Below, piece by piece: positions 10,754 to 20,568 of a stretch of 64,000 bases of DNA; position 1 is the stretch's first letter, and the number at the start of each line of letters is the position of its first letter. A program made the position numbers and the translations under genes. The notes under the pieces are model-generated. The model was given only the letters and a program-made list of their open reading frames with translations, was not told the DNA's origin and searched no databases. Source of the DNA: JAGQVA01 sp041391725 (GTDB lineage: Bacteria > Bacteroidota > Bacteroidia > J057); NCBI GenBank assembly GCA_041391725.1, contig JAWKNL010000001.1, positions 1-64,000 of the forward strand, read 5' to 3'.

Positions 10754-12155
10754 TTAGTTTCTTCTTCTCACACCTGAGCTTCCGCTGCTGCTTCCTCCGG
10801 AAGAGCTTCCGCCAAAGTTGCTGTTGCTTCCCGAACTGCGGATTGAGCTACCGCTGTTGCTCGGAGCGCTGAAACTTGGTCTGGGGGAAGCGCTTGGTGT
10901 GGAGAAAGAGCCACCGTTGGTGCGCGAAGGTGTTGAGTAATTGCGGCTTGGCGCACTGTAATTGTTGCGGTTAGGTGTGCTGTAAGTATTGCGGTTGGTG
11001 TTTACACCGGAGTTGGTATTTGTATTGTTACGGTTAATGGTATTATTTCTGTTAACCGTATTGGTGTTGGTACGGCCGGTGTTGATCTCAGATTCTCTGG
11101 AGGGGCGTGTATAGACTCTCGGAGAATTGGTTGGTATCGACCCTTGCGTTGTTGTTGGTATTGGTTTCGGGGCGGGTATAAACACGCGGAGAGGAAGTTG
11201 TACCGGTACGGCCCGTAGCAGGAGAAACTGCGCCCGTACGTCCGACTGTAGCGCCTTCTGTGCGGTAGCGGGGAGTCAGGTAATCATTTCCCGAAGCGGT
11301 GGTGCGGGTATTTGCCGCATTTCTTGGGCTGTTGTTACCAGCATTGGTGGTAGAGGGCGCGATACGTCCGGTCTGATCGCCGGTACGCGGGGTATAATTT
11401 GTCTGAGAGGTTGATGACTGGGTAGAATTACGCACCCGGGTGGTATAGGTCTGTGTATTGGTGCTGTATCTTCTCCAGTTGGAAGCAGGCACAAAACCTG
11501 TGGGGGGGCAGTAGTAAGGCGAATAAAACCCGCCGCCGTAACCATATCCAAAGGAGTTGAATCCACCGTAGGGATTATATCCAAAACCCGGATTGTAGCC
11601 ATAATAGCTGCTTACCCAGGGATTGAAATAATCATAATAGCCGTATCCGCCATAAAAGGAGGAATAAGGGTTGTATGAATAAGAATAGAACCCCGGTGAG
11701 CCCCATGAGAAGGATGCGCCAAAACGCGGGCGGTTCCAGTCGTACCAACCGTAATTATTCCACTGGTTCCAGGCTGGGGAACCCATGACATAATACAGGT
11801 CATTGGTATAGTAGGGGTCATAATAACGCCATGCATTGCTGCTCTGGCTGAATCTGCGTACCCTGCGGGAATAATAGAAGTCATCGTCCTGATAATAGGC
11901 GTCGTTGTAATTATCCACAGGTCTGCGGTAGCGGTCAGCGTTATAGACGTAATTGTCCTGATCGGGATTGGAATAGACATTGGATTGCTGCTCATTGCTG
12001 TAACCATTGTCCTGGTCATCAACAGCGACTTCTACCTTGTCAGCACTGGTGAAATATACATCATCGTATTCGGATGAGGATGCATACTTGCTACCTGTAC
12101 AGGAAGATACAGCGGCAGCGACAAATGTCAGTAGTAATACTTTTATCGGTTTCAT
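10754..12155 (-). CDS. Low-complexity Tyr/Gly/Asn/Ser-rich lipoprotein, one frameshift
   Basis: The start at 12155 gives a lipoprotein signal with lipobox (LLTFVAAAVSSC, Cys near residue 19). The next 200 residues are acidic and then extremely rich in Tyr, Gly, Asn and Trp (YSYNPYSSFYGGYGYYDYF). The tail is Thr/Asn/Arg- and then Ser/Gly-rich and ends GVRRRN. As given, the frame from 12155 stops at 11088, but the same composition continues in another frame to 10754. Adding one T to the TT at 11127-11128 joins them (NSPRVYTRP continues directly). The repaired protein has about 467 residues. It has no enzymatic motif that I can see; it resembles surface or matrix low-complexity lipoproteins of Bacteroidota. 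Function unknown. Confidence 0.7.
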
Positions 12156-12381
12156 ACATTCAGATTTTTACACGTAACCTAATCTCTGTAAATATACACA
12201 GTTTTTACGGAAAAAACTATGTGGTGCTATGTTCTCTGTTATTATGACGCGAAATTCACCATTTCTCCACAGTTTTAGGGGTGGAAATGAATATCCGTGA
12301 TAATTTCCGGGATATTCGTGTAACCATTTTCCCTATATCCGTTTATAGCTTTAACGAAAAAAAAGCCTTCAGGGATTTCTT

Positions 12382-12412
12382 TTTGTTTTCCACCCCTCTG
12401 CATGTATTTTTG
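12382..12412 (+). promoter_or_regulatory. Bacteroidota-type promoter of proS
   Basis: TTTG at 12382-12385 and TATTTTTG at 12405-12412 match the -33 and -7 (TAnnTTTG) elements of the Bacteroidota primary sigma factor, with a 19-base gap. The start codon of proS follows 24 bases later. This supports the start at 12437 over a longer upstream frame. Confidence 0.7.
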
Positions 12413-12436
12413 CACTCCATTAAGCTAACTTCAGTT

Positions 12437-13924
12437 ATGGCAAAAGCAGACAAACTGACCAGTCGGGCAGAAAACTATTCCGAGTGGTACAATGAAATCG
12501 TCAGAAAGGCCGACCTGGCCGAAAACTCAGAGGTTCGCGGCTGTATGGTAATTAAACCCTACGGTTATGCAATCTGGGAAAGAATGCAGCGCATTCTCGA
12601 TGATATGTTTAAGGAAACCGGCCATGTGAATGCGTATTTCCCGCTTTTTATCCCCAAATCTTTTCTGAGTAAAGAGGCTGACCACGTAGAAGGTTTTGCC
12701 AAGGAATGCGCGGTAGTTACCCATTACCGCCTCAAAAATGACCCCAACGGGAAAGGCGTAGTGGTCGATCCGGATGCCAAACTGGAGGAAGAACTGATCG
12801 TAAGACCTACCTCAGAAACCATTATCTGGAGTACTTACCGCAACTGGATTCAATCCTACCGCGATCTTCCCCTGCTCATCAACCAGTGGGCCAATGTGGT
12901 ACGCTGGGAATTGCGTACCCGCATGTTTCTTCGTACGGCAGAGTTTCTCTGGCAGGAAGGCCATACTGCCCACGCTTCACAGGAAGAGGCGGTTGAGGAG
13001 ACGCTCCGCATTCTGGAGATTTATCGCAAGTTTGCAGAAGAAACCCTGGCCATTCCCGTAATCAGAGGCGTAAAAACAGAACGCGAGCGTTTTGCCGGTG
13101 CGGTCGATACTTATACGATCGAGGGCCTGATGCAGGACGGAAAGGCACTTCAGTGCGGCACCTCGCACTTTCTGGGGCAAAATTTTGCCAAAGCTTTTGA
13201 TGTGCGTTTTGCCAACAAAGAAAATAAGGAAGACTTTGTATGGGCTACCTCCTGGGGGGTAAGTACCCGCCTTATCGGAGCGATGATTATGACGCACTCC
13301 GACGACGCGGGTCTGGTGCTGCCTCCTGTACTTGCACCTATTCAGGTTGTGATTGTGCCTATCTATCGCGAAGAGTCGGAGAAAACCCGCGTGATTGAAA
13401 AATGTTATCTGATCGCCGCTCAGCTTAAAGATAAAGGCATCCGCGTAAAAGTGGATGACGATGATACCAAACGCGCAGGCTGGAAGTTTGCCGAATGGGA
13501 ACTCAAAGGTGTGCCCGTACGTCTGGCACTGGGCCCCCGCGATCTGGATGCGGGTAAAATAGAAGTTGCCCGCCGCGATACGCAGACCAAGGAAACGGTG
13601 GACCTCTCGCTGGGCTTTACCGATTATATTCAGGGGCTTCTGAAGTCTGTTCAGGACGGTATTTACCAGAAGGCGTTCAGTTTCCGGGAAACAAATACCC
13701 GCAAGGTGGACACATGGGCAGAGTTTACCGCAGCGCTTGAAGAAGAGACGCCGGGCTTTATTTATGCGCACTGGGACGGAACCACGGAGACCGAAGAAAA
13801 AATCCAGAATGAAACCAAAGCTACCATCCGTTGTATTCCGATTGGAAATGAAATGGAAGAAGGCGTATGCGTTTATTCGGGTAAACCTTCCCGTCAGCGT
13901 GTATTGTTTGCAAGAGCCTATTGA
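12437..13924 (+). CDS. proS: Prolyl-tRNA synthetase (archaeal/eukaryal-type)
   Basis: A 495-residue class II aminoacyl-tRNA synthetase that charges tRNA-Pro with proline. It starts KADKLTSRAENYSEWYNEIV and has motif 2 (WELRTRMFLRTAEFLWQEGHTAH), the class II RPTSET segment and motif 3 (SWGVSTRLIGAMIMTHSDDAGLVLPP). The anticodon-binding domain (PIQVVIVPIYRE) and the C-terminal zinc-like domain ending in Tyr are typical of the short ProS type 3, which lacks the bacterial editing insertion. The open frame extends upstream to 12281, but the good promoter at 12382-12412 and family homology favour ATG 12437. It is convergent with the GH31 gene, 11 bases apart. Confidence 0.95.
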   Translation: MAKADKLTSRAENYSEWYNEIVRKADLAENSEVRGCMVIKPYGYAIWERMQRILDDMFKETGHVNAYFPLFIPKSFLSKEADHVEGFAKECAVVTHYRLKNDPNGKGVVVDPDAKLEEELIVRPTSETIIWSTYRNWIQSYRDLPLLINQWANVVRWELRTRMFLRTAEFLWQEGHTAHASQEEAVEETLRILEIYRKFAEETLAIPVIRGVKTERERFAGAVDTYTIEGLMQDGKALQCGTSHFLGQNFAKAFDVRFANKENKEDFVWATSWGVSTRLIGAMIMTHSDDAGLVLPPVLAPIQVVIVPIYREESEKTRVIEKCYLIAAQLKDKGIRVKVDDDDTKRAGWKFAEWELKGVPVRLALGPRDLDAGKIEVARRDTQTKETVDLSLGFTDYIQGLLKSVQDGIYQKAFSFRETNTRKVDTWAEFTAALEEETPGFIYAHWDGTTETEEKIQNETKATIRCIPIGNEMEEGVCVYSGKPSRQRVLFARAY

Positions 13925-13935
13925 TCCAGTTTACT

Positions 13936-16380
13936 TTACCGGATCACAATCTTTTCGAAATTCCAGGGTACTACAACTTCAGTGGTCAGGGAGGTAAAAC
14001 GAATTTCTGTTTCCTCTCCGTCCACTGTACAAGTCCGCGACTTATACGGCAGTCCGTGAAATACTACCCTGAAAGTTGAATACGAGGGCTTAAATGCTCC
14101 GTTATAAAATTGGTTCAGGGTGAAGGACTTGCTTTCTCCCGATACCCTGAAATTGTGGAGGAGATATTTCCCTTCCAGGTAATCGTATCCGTCTCCTGCG
14201 TCGGTATAAAGGATACTTTTTTCTTCTCCGTTTTTGTAGTAAACGTGAAGGGCCATTTCTTCTATAGGCTTTTCACCTACATATTGCATGACCGGTGCCA
14301 GTGGCAATACACCTCCTGCCCGCACAAACATAGGAATATCTGCCAGAGAAGCATCTGCCCATATCTCCTGTTCGCCGGGTATAGGCTGATTGGTGTGAAA
14401 GTCGTACCAGATTCCCTTTGGAAGGTAGAGATACCTCCCGTCAACGCCTGCCTCTGAAATGGGGCAGGCCAGCAGGTGATCGCCGAGGCAAAATTCTTCC
14501 ATACGATGAAGCGTCTCGGGGTCTTGCTGGTCGAGAAAAGAAAGCGGGCGCAATACAGGTGTGCCATGTGTGGTGTATTGCCAGAAAGCCGTGTAAAGCA
14601 GCGGAATCAGTTGGTAGCGGAAGGAAATAGTCTTTCGCGCGATATCGGTATATATATCTCCAAATGACCAGGGCTCCTGGTCGAGATGGCGTCCGCTTTG
14701 TTTGTTCTCTGCGATAGCATGCTCATCGACTGCTGCGTCACCTGTGGCATTTAATCCGATAGAATGGACCCGGAAGAGCGGATGAAAAACGCCCAACTGA
14801 AGCCAGCGGACAAACAGTTCTCCGTCGGGCATGTCATTAAATCCGCCCACATCTGAGCCTACATGGGAAAATCCCGAAATACTCAGCCGCTGAGACTGGA
14901 TGGATGCAAGCTGAAGGTGCTCCCAACTGGCGACATTATCTCCTGTCCAAACCGAAGCAAAACGCTGCCCTCCGGCATAAGTGGCACGCGTAATCATAAA
15001 CGGACGGCGCGGATAGCCAAAGTGTTTAACGCCTTCATAGGAGGCGCGGGACATCTGCATACCATATACATTGTGCGCCCTTCGGTGGCTGGTCATATTG
15101 CCGTCGTAGTCGTGACGCACATCCTCAGGAAATGTCTTGTTGGAAACTTCGAAAATCGCCGGTTCGTTCATGTCATTCCATACTCCTCTCACCCCCATGC
15201 GGCGTATCAGATCGCGAAAAAGGCCTGACCACCAGGTGCGCACATCCGGGCGGGTAAAATCGGGAAAAAAACACTCTCCGGGCCACACTTTTCCCTTTAC
15301 ATAAGGGCCATCTGAGCGGCGACAGAAATAATCTTTTTCCAGTGCTTCTGTAAAAACGGGATAATTGGGGTCAATTTTAATTCCGGGATCTATAATGACT
15401 ACGGTTTTGAATCCGTCTTTTTCCAGATCAGCGACCATTTCTGCCGGATTGGGAAAGTGCTGATTGTTCCAGGTAAAACAACGGTAGCCATCCATATAGT
15501 CGATGTCGAGATAAATGCCATCGCAGGGAATCTGAAGCCGGCGAAACTCTGATGCAATGCCTCTGACCACAGATTCGGGATAATAACTCCATTTACATTG
15601 GTGAAAACCCAGCGCCCACAGTGGGGGTAATTCGGGTCGCCCGGTGAGCATGGCGTATCTTTCTGCTACAGAAGTCAGTTCCGGCCCGTCAATGAAATAA
15701 TAATTCATCTCGCCGCCATGTGCCCAGAAACTTGTAGCATCTTCCCGCTCTTTGGCAAAATCGAAGTAGGTACGGAAAGAATTGTCGAAAAATATTCCGT
15801 AAGCTCTCCCGTCATTGAGCCCGTAATAGAATGGAATGGCGCGGTAAAGCGGGTCTGTGGTAGAAGAATAACCAAAACAGTCAGTCACCCAGTTTTCAAG
15901 TCTTTCGCCCCTAAGGTTGAGGTGGCAGGATTTGTCCCCCAGGCCAAAATAGCATTCTTCGGGCTGTGCACGTTTTGACATCTGAACAATGGGGTTGCCC
16001 CAATCGCCCTCTTCCCAGTGAAAGCCTTTGTCGTCTTCGAGAATAAGTTTTCCCTTGAGGTTGGTAATGCTGGTGTGGAGGCCTCGTTTGGCAATACGGC
16101 AACTGATTTCCTCGGTCTGAATATGTACAAACCCGGGAGTTTCTGTCATTTTCCAATTGGTGGTCTGGGGCTGAAAACCCGGATCAATCGCGTAGGAAAA
16201 ATCTCTCACAGGATAGTTGTCAAAAGAAAACCTGAACCGGAGGATGGAAGGCGATAAAACGGACACACGTAACACTACCTGATTGTCGCAGACAATGACC
16301 CCGGTATTACCTGATTTTTCCCAGCGAATTACCTGGCCGGGAAATTTCTCTTTTGCATTTTCAACAACCTGGTTTTTCAT
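13936..16380 (-). CDS. Glycoside hydrolase family 31 alpha-glucosidase
   Basis: An 814-residue GH31 enzyme. The catalytic nucleophile lies in WNDMNEP (residues 401-407, Asp403), and the substrate-site signature IYLDIDYMDGYR is at about 289-300. The N-terminal beta-sandwich (residues 1-230) and C-terminal beta domains are complete, so the length fits the family. No signal peptide is visible, which suggests a cytoplasmic enzyme acting on imported alpha-glucosides or glycogen fragments. It begins 2 bases after the stop of glpD and is presumably cotranscribed with it. The exact substrate (maltose, isomaltose, xyloside) cannot be read from the sequence. Confidence 0.93.
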   Translation of the reverse strand: MKNQVVENAKEKFPGQVIRWEKSGNTGVIVCDNQVVLRVSVLSPSILRFRFSFDNYPVRDFSYAIDPGFQPQTTNWKMTETPGFVHIQTEEISCRIAKRGLHTSITNLKGKLILEDDKGFHWEEGDWGNPIVQMSKRAQPEECYFGLGDKSCHLNLRGERLENWVTDCFGYSSTTDPLYRAIPFYYGLNDGRAYGIFFDNSFRTYFDFAKEREDATSFWAHGGEMNYYFIDGPELTSVAERYAMLTGRPELPPLWALGFHQCKWSYYPESVVRGIASEFRRLQIPCDGIYLDIDYMDGYRCFTWNNQHFPNPAEMVADLEKDGFKTVVIIDPGIKIDPNYPVFTEALEKDYFCRRSDGPYVKGKVWPGECFFPDFTRPDVRTWWSGLFRDLIRRMGVRGVWNDMNEPAIFEVSNKTFPEDVRHDYDGNMTSHRRAHNVYGMQMSRASYEGVKHFGYPRRPFMITRATYAGGQRFASVWTGDNVASWEHLQLASIQSQRLSISGFSHVGSDVGGFNDMPDGELFVRWLQLGVFHPLFRVHSIGLNATGDAAVDEHAIAENKQSGRHLDQEPWSFGDIYTDIARKTISFRYQLIPLLYTAFWQYTTHGTPVLRPLSFLDQQDPETLHRMEEFCLGDHLLACPISEAGVDGRYLYLPKGIWYDFHTNQPIPGEQEIWADASLADIPMFVRAGGVLPLAPVMQYVGEKPIEEMALHVYYKNGEEKSILYTDAGDGYDYLEGKYLLHNFRVSGESKSFTLNQFYNGAFKPSYSTFRVVFHGLPYKSRTCTVDGEETEIRFTSLTTEVVVPWNFEKIVIR

Positions 16381-16382
16381 AT

Positions 16383-18035
16383 TTATTTATTTTCCGGGAA
16401 AATAGAAGCCGTTTCGATCGCCTGTTGTACCCAATCATGTTCCTGCCGAATCCTGTCCTCACCCCATCCTAACACTTTCCCAATCTCCTCAATAACAGGG
16501 GTTTCCCACTTTCTGACACTTTCAATATCAAAGTAAAGCCTGCCAGTTCGGCGGCTGAAAAAATCCATGACCGACTGAACCATTTCAAAATTCAGGCCAA
16601 ACCAAAGCTCTGCCAAAAGCAGGCCCAGCGGGGAATGATCACTTCCCTCCAGAAAATGTCCGAGGACTATGTCGGTCTGCTGGCCATAATTGTGCACGAG
16701 ATAATCTGCGTCCCAATGGTCGAATCCAAAGGGTTCCAGTTGCGCAAAAACGCTCTTTTTAAATACCTCCACATCCTGCGCGTCCTCAAATCCACCACCT
16801 GAAATGGTAATATGCTGTGTATTGCATTTTTTAAAGGTTTTCTGGTATTTTTTGCCAAGTCTGCGGGCCACCACGTCCACCACACGTTCGGCCATTTTGC
16901 GGTAGCCGGTAAGTTTTCCGCCTGCAATTGAAACCAGGCGGGTAGGGGAGATGAATATTTCATCCTTTCTGGAAAGTTCGGATGCCGATTTTCCTTCTTC
17001 GTGGATCAGCGGCCTGAGGCCGGCCCAGCTTGACACGACATCTTCGACGGTCAGGTTTACGGTCGGGAAGACGTGGTTTACGCCATTGACCAGATACAAC
17101 ACATCTTCGAGGTTGGTGCGGGGATTTTCTTTATTGCCTGTGTAGTCGGTATCGGTAGTTCCTACATAGGTGATTTTACCACGCGGGATGGCAAATACCA
17201 TGCGCCCGTCGGGCATATCAAAATAGACAGACTGGTGTACCGGAAACCTCGAATGAGGCACTACAATATGAACACCTTTGGTGAGGTGGAGGTACTTTTC
17301 ATTCATCGACTGGTTGCGTTTCCGAAGCTCGTCCACCCAGGGCCCGGCAGCATTGACCACCTGCCGTGCGCGGATCTCAAATGAGGTTCCATCGAGGAGG
17401 TCGCGACAGATCGCGCCTGATACACGATCGTCTTTATACAAAAATTCGGTTGCCTCTACGTAGTTGATGGGGTGGGCGTGATATAAAGCAGCTGTTTTCA
17501 GTACTTCTATGGTGAGGCGCGCATCGTCGGTGCGATATTCGGCATAAAGACCCGATCCCTCCAGAATATCTGTGCGGAGGAGGGGTTCTTTTTCCATGGT
17601 TTCCTCCTTTGAGAGCATCACCCTTTGGTCTGCACTTTCGACGCCGGCGAGGACATCATAGACCATGAGTCCCATGGAGGTGGCAAATTTGCCGTAGGTT
17701 CCGCCCTGAATGAGGGGAAGCAGCATTTTTTCGGAGACTACCAGATGGGGGGCGAGATGGTGTACGATGGCTCTTTCCCTGCCGACTTCCCTTACCAGTC
17801 CGATTTCCAGTTGTTTGAGGTAACGAAGCCCTCCGTGAATCAGTTTGGTAGAACGGCTGGAGGTGCCTGCAGCGAAGTCCTGTTTTTCAACGAGGGCTAC
17901 CGACATTCCGCGTGCGGCTGCATCAAGGGCGATTCCGGCACCGGTTGCGCCGCCTCCGATGATAAGGAGGTCGTATTCGGTCTGAGCAAGAACGGTAATG
18001 AGTGATTTGCGCGCTGAGCTTGAAAAGTAATTCAT
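16383..18035 (-). CDS. glpD: FAD-dependent glycerol-3-phosphate dehydrogenase
   Basis: A 550-residue aerobic glycerol-3-phosphate dehydrogenase, oxidising G3P to dihydroxyacetone phosphate and passing electrons to quinone at the inner membrane. The FAD-binding motif IIGGGATGAGIALDAAARG is at residues 25-43, followed by the family signature GTSSRSTKLIHGGLRYL. The C-terminal domain (DxxS..GLRPLI and GGKLTGYRKMAERVVD) is intact. It is the first gene of a two-gene unit with the GH31 enzyme, a 2-base gap separating them. No glycerol kinase or transporter gene is nearby. Confidence 0.95.
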   Translation of the reverse strand: MNYFSSSARKSLITVLAQTEYDLLIIGGGATGAGIALDAAARGMSVALVEKQDFAAGTSSRSTKLIHGGLRYLKQLEIGLVREVGRERAIVHHLAPHLVVSEKMLLPLIQGGTYGKFATSMGLMVYDVLAGVESADQRVMLSKEETMEKEPLLRTDILEGSGLYAEYRTDDARLTIEVLKTAALYHAHPINYVEATEFLYKDDRVSGAICRDLLDGTSFEIRARQVVNAAGPWVDELRKRNQSMNEKYLHLTKGVHIVVPHSRFPVHQSVYFDMPDGRMVFAIPRGKITYVGTTDTDYTGNKENPRTNLEDVLYLVNGVNHVFPTVNLTVEDVVSSWAGLRPLIHEEGKSASELSRKDEIFISPTRLVSIAGGKLTGYRKMAERVVDVVARRLGKKYQKTFKKCNTQHITISGGGFEDAQDVEVFKKSVFAQLEPFGFDHWDADYLVHNYGQQTDIVLGHFLEGSDHSPLGLLLAELWFGLNFEMVQSVMDFFSRRTGRLYFDIESVRKWETPVIEEIGKVLGWGEDRIRQEHDWVQQAIETASIFPENK

Positions 18036-18082
18036 GGCCGGATATTACGGGATTTTCTCCTGACTTACCAAAATCACTAAAT

Positions 18083-18120
18083 AAAAAAAGAGGCACACCA
18101 GCATGTACTGCGTGTACCTC
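18083..18120 (-). terminator. Intrinsic terminator downstream of rluD
   Basis: GAGG-c-ACAC (18090-18098) and GTGT-a-CCTC (18112-18120) form a stem with one mismatch, followed on the minus strand by seven T. It lies about 160 bases beyond the rluD stop and just upstream of glpD, insulating the two. Confidence 0.7.
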
Positions 18121-18278
18121 TCCTTTCCTCAAAAATTGCTATATAAATACTAACTACAGAACAAATATCAACATTTTCCCATTTCAAGTCAATACATGAA
18201 TTCTTATTTATCACAAATTGTTTTCCGAAATCGATAACGTAATCCATTTCGATAGGTGAATTTATTTTTATAGCGAGT

Positions 18279-19373
18279 TTACTCGTCCATATTTTGTGCC
18301 CACGACCGGAATTTTTCGATAGCTTCTGCCATATCCGAAGGCAAATCTGTATCAAATTTTAAACGTTCGCCCGAAAGTGGATGATCAAAGGAAAGTGTCT
18401 TGGCATGGAGTGCCTGGCGGGGTAAAATTTCAAAACAATTTCGGATAAACTGCTGGTATTTTTTGGTATTAGGTCCGTTCAGGATTTTATCGCCGCCATA
18501 TTCTTTATCGAAAAAAAGCGTATGGCCGATATGTTTCATGTGAACCCTGATCTGATGTGTGCGGCCTGTTTCGAGTTTACATTTGACCAGCGTTACCACG
18601 CCCATTCTTTCCACTACCTCATAATGGGTAACGGCATGTTTGCCTGTTTCTCCCTCAGGGTATGGCGCAAAAATTTTTCGATTTTTGGGATGCCTTCCGA
18701 TATGTGCGACGATGGTGCCTTTGTCATTTTCCACATTCCCCCATACAAGCGCTTGATATTCACGGTCTGAGGTTCGGTCAAAAAATTGTTTGGACAAATG
18801 GGCCATGGCGTATTCGGTCTTGGCAATGACAATGATTCCGGAAGTATCTCTGTCTATTCGGTGAACAAGGCCCGGCCGCGGATTTTCGGAAGGGGAAAGC
18901 GCCGGTGGAAGTTGGCTGAAGTGCCACAGAAGGCCGTGAACCAGTGTGTGTGAGCGATGGCCAAAACTGGGGTGGCAAACCATTCCCGGCGGTTTGTGAA
19001 TGACCAGGAGGCTTTCATCCTCATACCGGATGTCGAGTTCCATTTCTTCGGGCTCCAGCTCGGGTGGCGGAGGGTAGGGAAGAAGGAGTTTGATTTCATC
19101 GCCGGGTTTTACCTTATAGGATACTTTTACCGGGTTTCCATTGACGGCTATAGAGCCGGTTCCGGAGGCGTTTTTGATTTTGGAGCGGGAGGTAAAGGGG
19201 AGAAGATTGGAGAGAAATTTATCGATGCGAAGGGGCTTCTGACCACTGGTAACCTGAAGGGTATAATGCTCAAAGAGACTGTCCTCTTCGAGTTCCAGCG
19301 GTTCCGCGGCTTCATCTTTCCGGGTATAATGTCTTACGATATTTTTTTCGCTGCTTTTGCCTGTTTTTTCCAT
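18279..19373 (-). CDS. rluD: RluA/RluD-family 23S rRNA pseudouridine synthase
   Basis: A 364-residue RNA-modifying enzyme. An N-terminal acidic stretch is followed by an S4 RNA-binding domain (residues about 40-95, PLRIDKFLSNLLP) and the synthase domain with the catalytic motif HRIDRDTSG (Asp174). TGRTHQIRVHMKHIGHTL is the C-terminal family signature. I chose Met at 19373 because the frame upstream of it has no family similarity and is the opposite reading of lgt. Its first 40 bases overlap the end of lgt, so the two are translationally coupled. It probably makes pseudouridines in 23S helix 69, but other RluA subfamilies cannot be excluded. Confidence 0.88.
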   Translation of the reverse strand: MEKTGKSSEKNIVRHYTRKDEAAEPLELEEDSLFEHYTLQVTSGQKPLRIDKFLSNLLPFTSRSKIKNASGTGSIAVNGNPVKVSYKVKPGDEIKLLLPYPPPPELEPEEMELDIRYEDESLLVIHKPPGMVCHPSFGHRSHTLVHGLLWHFSQLPPALSPSENPRPGLVHRIDRDTSGIIVIAKTEYAMAHLSKQFFDRTSDREYQALVWGNVENDKGTIVAHIGRHPKNRKIFAPYPEGETGKHAVTHYEVVERMGVVTLVKCKLETGRTHQIRVHMKHIGHTLFFDKEYGGDKILNGPNTKKYQQFIRNCFEILPRQALHAKTLSFDHPLSGERLKFDTDLPSDMAEAIEKFRSWAQNMDE

Positions 19374-20509
19374 TTGACGGTAGCAAAATAAAAAAGAACG
19401 ATACCAAAGATCATAAGCAGGGCGGAAATGATTTCTGCCTGAGTGATTTCGAAGCCAAATATATCGTAGGTGGAATTGACCCTGATTTTTTCTATCAAAA
19501 AGCGCTCTACTCCGTTGAAAAACAGGTATATGCCTGAGAGCTGGCCCCAATAAGGCAGCCTTTTACGGATCATCCACAGGCCGGCAAAGATGATCAGCGC
19601 CATAATGATTTCGTAGAATGGTGTCGGGAAAACCGGCACTTCAAGGGCATGGCAATAATCTCCTGTACAGCCTTCGATGGGAATGCCCTGATTCAGCACG
19701 TTGTGGGGATAGGTATAAGCCCACATCCAGTCTGGCAGCCCTCCCATCCAGTCGGGCTTGGGTGCCATATTGTCTATCCCCCAGTCTCCGTCTCCGGCCG
19801 TCTGACAGCCAATACGCCCGATTCCGTAGGCAAGCATGAGTGCCGGCGCTACCGAATCTGCAAAAGGAAGTAGCGGATACCCCTTTTTTACAATATACCA
19901 GCCAATCCCGACACCTGCACAAATCAGGCCTCCGTAAAAAGTAAGTCCGCTGAATGAAAACAGCGAGCCGATGGGATCGGCCATGAAGTCATCGATATAT
20001 TCGAGATTGTGGAAAATTTTTGCACCGAGAATGCCTGCGACAAACGCAATGGTAAGTACAGTTCCCAACTCCTGCAAAATTCCGTGCTCTTCTTCTACCG
20101 TTTCTGTTTTGTCATTTCTTTTTTTCCAGAATTCATAAAACTTATACCCTCCACCTGCAAAGGCAAGCAACAGTCCCCAGGGAAGGGATCCTTTCAGCGA
20201 CAAAATGGCTTCCTGCGGGTTATGGGCAAATGCAGAATAATCTTCAACCATTAGTCCCAGCTTGTAGCCGAGGATGCCGAATAATAAAAAGTTGATAAGA
20301 ATTTCGGTTTCTTTTATCGGGCCTCCACGGGTTACTTTTACTTTCCGGGTTTGAAAATACCCCAGGCTTTGTTTCCGCTTAAGGTCTGCCTGCAACAAAA
20401 AGTAAGCTGCGATAAAGGCAAGCGCGACAAAAAATCCGAAAGACTGAATGGGCAGAATGATGTTCCATCCAAAAAGGTCGTTGAAAATATCGCTGATTCT
20501 CGGGTACAT
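19334..20509 (-). CDS. lgt: Prolipoprotein diacylglyceryl transferase
   Basis: A 391-residue inner-membrane enzyme that transfers diacylglyceryl from phosphatidylglycerol to the lipobox cysteine of prolipoproteins. At least seven hydrophobic segments are visible. The family core GLTFYGGLICAG and GRIGCQTAGDGDWG (the Bacteroidota version of the Lgt signature) are present. I chose ATG 20509 (MYPRISDIFNDLFGW) because upstream codons are hydrophilic and not conserved-looking. It is longer than the E. coli enzyme because of cytoplasmic loops, as is common in this phylum. It lies 59 bases after the SprB-repeat gene and overlaps rluD by 40 bases. Several lipoprotein genes in this window would be substrates. 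Confidence 0.92.
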   Translation of the reverse strand: MYPRISDIFNDLFGWNIILPIQSFGFFVALAFIAAYFLLQADLKRKQSLGYFQTRKVKVTRGGPIKETEILINFLLFGILGYKLGLMVEDYSAFAHNPQEAILSLKGSLPWGLLLAFAGGGYKFYEFWKKRNDKTETVEEEHGILQELGTVLTIAFVAGILGAKIFHNLEYIDDFMADPIGSLFSFSGLTFYGGLICAGVGIGWYIVKKGYPLLPFADSVAPALMLAYGIGRIGCQTAGDGDWGIDNMAPKPDWMGGLPDWMWAYTYPHNVLNQGIPIEGCTGDYCHALEVPVFPTPFYEIIMALIIFAGLWMIRKRLPYWGQLSGIYLFFNGVERFLIEKIRVNSTYDIFGFEITQAEIISALLMIFGIVLFYFATVKWKKQAKAAKKIS

Positions 20510-20568
20510 GTGGTCAGATTCGGTGTTTGGCCCCCAAAGATACAAAGTTTTGCGTATGTTGGAGGAAA

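Noticed and set aside
12977..13771. 264-codon minus-strand frame opposite proS
   Set aside because: Shadow of a universally conserved enzyme.
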